Source of the DNA: Fragilariopsis cylindrus CCMP1102
Lineage: Eukaryota; Bacillariophyta; Bacillariophyceae; Bacillariales; Bacillariaceae
Assembly (NCBI GenBank): GCA_900095095.1
Contig: FMBT01000336.1
Coordinates: 124,001 to 188,000 of the forward strand
Length of the DNA: 64,000 nucleotides
Reading direction: 5' to 3'
Each line of letters begins with the position of its first letter. Positions within the stretch are counted from its first letter, which is position 1. The translations under genes and the position numbers were made by a program. A model generated the notes under the pieces. The model made no database searches. It was not told the origin of the DNA and saw nothing but the letters and a program-made list of their open reading frames with translations. Below, piece by piece: positions 60,863 through 64,000 of this stretch.

Positions 60863-62119
60863 CAGTAAGAAGCTCCTGTGTAGTATTGGTTATGCTAGTA
60901 AAGCAATAAAATCCAATTATTGAAACAATGTAAGGCATAATATGTATTTGCCTTCTTCTTACTAGTATAATGATGATAATGTTCTCTCAACAATCAAATC
61001 ATGTATCAGTAAAAGCAAGCTTGTTAGTATCGTGCGTATTGCAACAATATAATATGGCTGAAAGGCTATGAACTCACCATTGTTATCACTATAAATGTAC
61101 TCTAATTTACTTTTAACTTACTCCTTATCTTAAACTATGATTACACCGATGCAGATCCAGATCCGGGTTACTCTTCCGGGTTACTAATATAGATTGAAAC
61201 TCAACGCTTCAAGCTTATTCGACTAGCTTGATTAGTACTCGCGAATACGACTGATTGACTCAAACACAATATGTTGACACGATCCTTCTTTGTGTGTCAA
61301 TTTTAGCACACACTCATTCCCACTTCGACCCACTTCATCCCACTTCGAATCGCTTTCTCACTAGTACATCCTCATTTACCTTGTTCTTTCAACGCAAAGC
61401 CCCTAATTTCTTGTTGACATCGCTGTTCTTTAGAATGCAATCGAACTTCACGATGACCCTAGGAATGCCGATGAACATCAAAATAGAAAAGCGAAGGCTT
61501 TGGCGTTTGGAACGTTCCGATGGTTCCACTTTTTGAGCCGAAGATGTCAATTTAATTTCTCGATTGTCACGTTCAGTGATGTTGGTAGCGCCTAAAGCTA
61601 ATGGAGATGTCGGGGATGTCGGGGATGTGACTGTTGTCACTAGATAGAATACAGTGGTGTAGCAACAGCGGTAGCTTCTATCTAGTGAAATGGATCGTGT
61701 ACTAAGAAATACTGTATGAAGGAAAAGAGGAAAGAAGATCGCGAATTACAATATACTAGATGGTACTAGTAGTAAGGTAATTCGGATGGAAAACTCACTT
61801 GTTCTCACAATCTAGAACTGCATCTAATCTCAAAAGCACAAAGCACATCTGGAAAAGGCCACAGTGTTACAAGAGGCAAGGTACGTTGTTACTTTTGACG
61901 TTTACTTGAACTTCATTTGTGTTCGTCATCGTCATTGTCAAAATTGTGTAGAGTAGCATACGAACAACGTAAAGAGAGAGAGAGAGATTCTGCATTTTGT
62001 GTTGTGTTGTGTGTACATGTATGCCTGTCTAGTCATTTTGTGTACGATTTTTTTCATTACAAATTCAAAAAAGGCTGTGGTGGTGGATGGAATCAAATGT
62101 AATTTACTGATCACCTCGA

Positions 62120-62176
62120 ACGATGACGATAACGATGACGATGACGATGATGACGATGACGATGACGATGACGACG
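62120..62176. repeat. GACGAT microsatellite
   Basis: GATGAC/GACGAT hexamer-trimer array; the poly-Asp frame over it is a by-product and not a gene. Confidence 0.9.
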
Positions 62177-62744
62177 TCATTGAGGTTACATAGTATGGTC
62201 ACACACACACAGCTACCGCCGCCATCGTTCATCGCCGTTTCTCCATCGTTGCCACTCCACCAGCACGAAACATATAGAACAAAAGACGATGCAGACTCCT
62301 CGTCCTCGAATACAATTCAGTAGCTCTAGGAAAGAGGAAGAAGAGGCAGGCACTAATTAATTAATTAGATCCTATCATGCGTTTTGTATTGTATTCATTT
62401 CACTGCCGCACCGCCGTTAGTTGGACCATCCCATCCCGATCTACCGCCATACGCTTTTTAAATTTTATTTAAAATGTCCATTCCTGCCTTCCTTCCTGCC
62501 TCCTGGCACGCCGCTGCCTTCTATCTCTCTCTTTTTTGTGTCATCGTCGTCGTCGTCGTCGTCGCCGTCGCCATCTTACCCATCCCTTTCTTTTTTTTCT
62601 TCCTCTCTCTTTGGTGATTCATTCATGCCGTCGTTTCAACTTTTCCTTCTCTTCCTTAGAACAGGAGATTCATTCCACTAAAAGAACAATTTGATCCAAT
62701 CATAAAATTTCAGTTCGAACACATCAATAGAAGAAGATACAATC

Positions 62745-64000
62745 ATGGCTGACAACAACGATACACCGGTTGCCGTACCTGAACAGGCGTACACAGACGA
62801 CAAATCTAAATCGATCGAAATGGAATCTGGCACCTTAAAGCATGCTACATCTTCCGCCCGTAACATGGAAGACACAAGAACAAAGGGATTTGTTGTTCTA
62901 GTTGCTGCTGCTGCCGCTCTCGGTGGATTGATTTTCGGTTATGATATTGGTGGCGCAGGTGCTACCTTTGTTATGACGGGTTTTAGGGAGCATTTTCAAT
63001 GGGGTACGTTATATTCACCACTATTTCGTGCTTCTTGTTCTTTCTTTTCTATTTCGTGCTTCTTGTTTTTCTTTTCTTCTTTCCTCCCTTCTCTCTACTT
63101 ATAAATATAATTTGAAAGAAATAATGCATGCATCTCACAAAATACCCTCTCCTTATTCTTCACCCACTATATCATTTAAAAGATTGTGCTGCGGATGATC
63201 CAAGCTGCGTTCCGAAAACACAATCACAAATCGACGTCGCCCAGGGTCTTATTAATGGATTATTTGGAACTGGTGCCGCAATCGGTGCTCTATTCGCTCC
63301 CACCATGTAAGTTGCCTTCCTTCTACTAACGTTCTTTTTGGCTGTACCACCACCATGTACTCGCTACATTGTGCGATGTATACGCGTGTGGGTGTATCTA
63401 TGTATGTAGTTCAATTTTCTCACGTATCTGTTCCTCTTCTACTTTTGATTTTATGCTTTCTATGTAACGATAGATTCAATGGATACGGTCGTAAGCCTAC
63501 ACTGACTATCGGTGCTATCATCTTTACGATCGGTGCCGCACTCCAAGCAGGAGCTGTCAACATAGTCATGTTATACGTACCCCGTCTTTTATCAGGAATG
63601 GGTATTGGTATGCTATCTATGTGCTCTCCTGTATATATCGCCGAACTCGCTCCAGAACATCGACGTGGACAGCTCGCAACACTTTGGCAATTGGCTATTG
63701 TCACAGGAATCGTGTTAGTGAGTATTTTGAATATCTGGCTTGCTGAATGGGACGAAGGATGGCGTATCTCGTACGGAGGAAATATCCTCTTTTCAGTTTT
63801 GCTGCTATGCCTATTGGTTATCATGCCTGAATCTCCTCATTACTTGGTGGGTAAGCACAGACATGATGAAGCAAAGGCAGCACTGTTAAAGGTCCGTTTC
63901 GAAGACCAGATCGGTTGGGAAATGAAACAACTCGAGATGGAGGTTACTATCGCCGAAGAACGTGGGGAGGCAAGCTGGGCGGAAGTCTTCGACAACAGCA
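62745..64000 (+). CDS. MFS sugar transporter, 5' part (continues past window)
   Basis: Exons seen: 62745-63003, 63183-63306, 63474 to the window end. Introns of 179 bp (GTACGT...AAG) and 167 bp (GTAAGT...TAG) keep frame. Joined features: helix 1 with GGLIFGYDIGGAGATFVM (about 62-80; sugar-porter GYD-G motif), NGLFGTGAAIGALFAPTM, then FNGYGRKPTL (loop 2-3 G-R-(R/K) motif), YVPRLLSGMGIGMLSM then SPVYIAELAPEHRRG (PESPR-family helix 4-5 signature), LATLWQLAIVTGIVLV, and MPESPHYLVGKHRHDEA (PESPR-type motif, His for Arg) at the start of the central loop. This is a 12-helix hexose/H+ symporter-type protein of the plasma or an organellar membrane; substrate cannot be told. The N-terminal 50 residues are polar without a signal peptide. 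The 3' half lies outside the window. Confidence 0.92.

Larger units (their letters stand above)
59251..62744. other. Long accessory intergenic region
   Basis: 3.5 kb. Between 59500 and 59730 there is a dense set of TACAGTA/TACTGTA heptamers. 60040-60120 has a duplicated TTTGCTTCCTCAATTTGGT. A small frame at 60392-60583 (MPLTPPEQYGLKQAQLIEHN...) and one at 61255-61536 have no recognised family. 60652-60860 is a TIR element. 61978-61986 GA, 62120-62176 GACGAT and 62548-62570 TCG repeats occur near the transporter promoter. Confidence 0.5.

Noticed and set aside
61255-61640. Overlapping plus and minus small genes
   Set aside because: Neither frame has a recognisable domain, and each overlaps the other; most likely chance.
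62120-62193. Short poly-Asp protein gene
   Set aside because: Frame over a GACGAT microsatellite; no conserved sequence upstream.

Overview
The window looks like nuclear DNA of a diatom, probably a pennate species; this is inference from the sequence. The signs are AT-rich DNA, genes packed with in-frame trinucleotide repeats (poly-N, S, D, Q, T), short GT-AG introns of about 130-180 bp, several N-terminal presequences with a signal peptide followed by an A|F cleavage motif (the ASAFAP-type plastid signal of diatoms), a heat-shock-factor gene, a CRAL-TRIO + DUF6824-like protein, and a Copia-type LTR element. No bacterial operon logic applies; each gene is its own transcription unit on either strand.

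Layout. 0.3-10.4 kb: a plastid-targeted protein of unknown function, a J-domain + WD40 protein, a secreted/type I membrane protein that I identify as an ADP-ribosyl cyclase (CD38/BST1/Aplysia cyclase) homologue, and a two-exon plastid RNA pseudouridine synthase lying between two inverted copies of an ~80 bp repeat. 10.4-16.5 kb: a tandem-repeat protein of unknown function, a decayed methyltransferase gene, and a plastid LON-substrate-binding-domain protein. 16.7-24.3 kb: a whole-looking Copia-type LTR element with apparently identical 154 bp LTRs and a CGTTG target duplication, inserted in what was a ~0.68 kb divergent intergenic region between the LON-domain gene and a MYND zinc-finger gene. 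24.8-34.5 kb: MYND protein, a fragment of a second methyltransferase-like gene, a long coiled-coil protein, a protein with a conserved C-terminal motif, an Mpv17/PMP22-family protein and a multi-pass membrane protein. 34.5-36.3 kb: a gene-free stretch with nested RNA-like helices. 36.3-48.8 kb: CRAL-TRIO + DUF6824-like protein, macro-domain protein, a membrane-anchored degenerate AAA+ protein (torsin/Clp-like), a small acidic protein, and a heat-shock-factor gene whose first exon I place 727 bp upstream of the main exon. 48.8-62.7 kb: repeat-rich accessory DNA (an old retroelement remnant, three TIR elements, a tRNA-like Pol III promoter pair) around a secreted beta-barrel-like protein and a three-exon plastid DNA gyrase subunit A. 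62.7-64 kb: the first three exons of an MFS sugar transporter that runs off the window.

How the genes relate. There is no obvious pathway cluster. Five products carry plastid-type presequences (unknown 872 aa, pseudouridine synthase, LON-domain, Mpv17-like, gyrase A). Two encode NAD/ADP-ribose-related proteins (ADP-ribosyl cyclase-like, macro domain) but they are 32 kb apart, so I do not claim a cluster. The most notable finding is the ADP-ribosyl cyclase homologue; next are the structured non-coding region near 34.9-35.05 kb, the repeat protein at 11.4 kb, the degenerate AAA+ protein, and the inverted repeats around the pseudouridine synthase gene.
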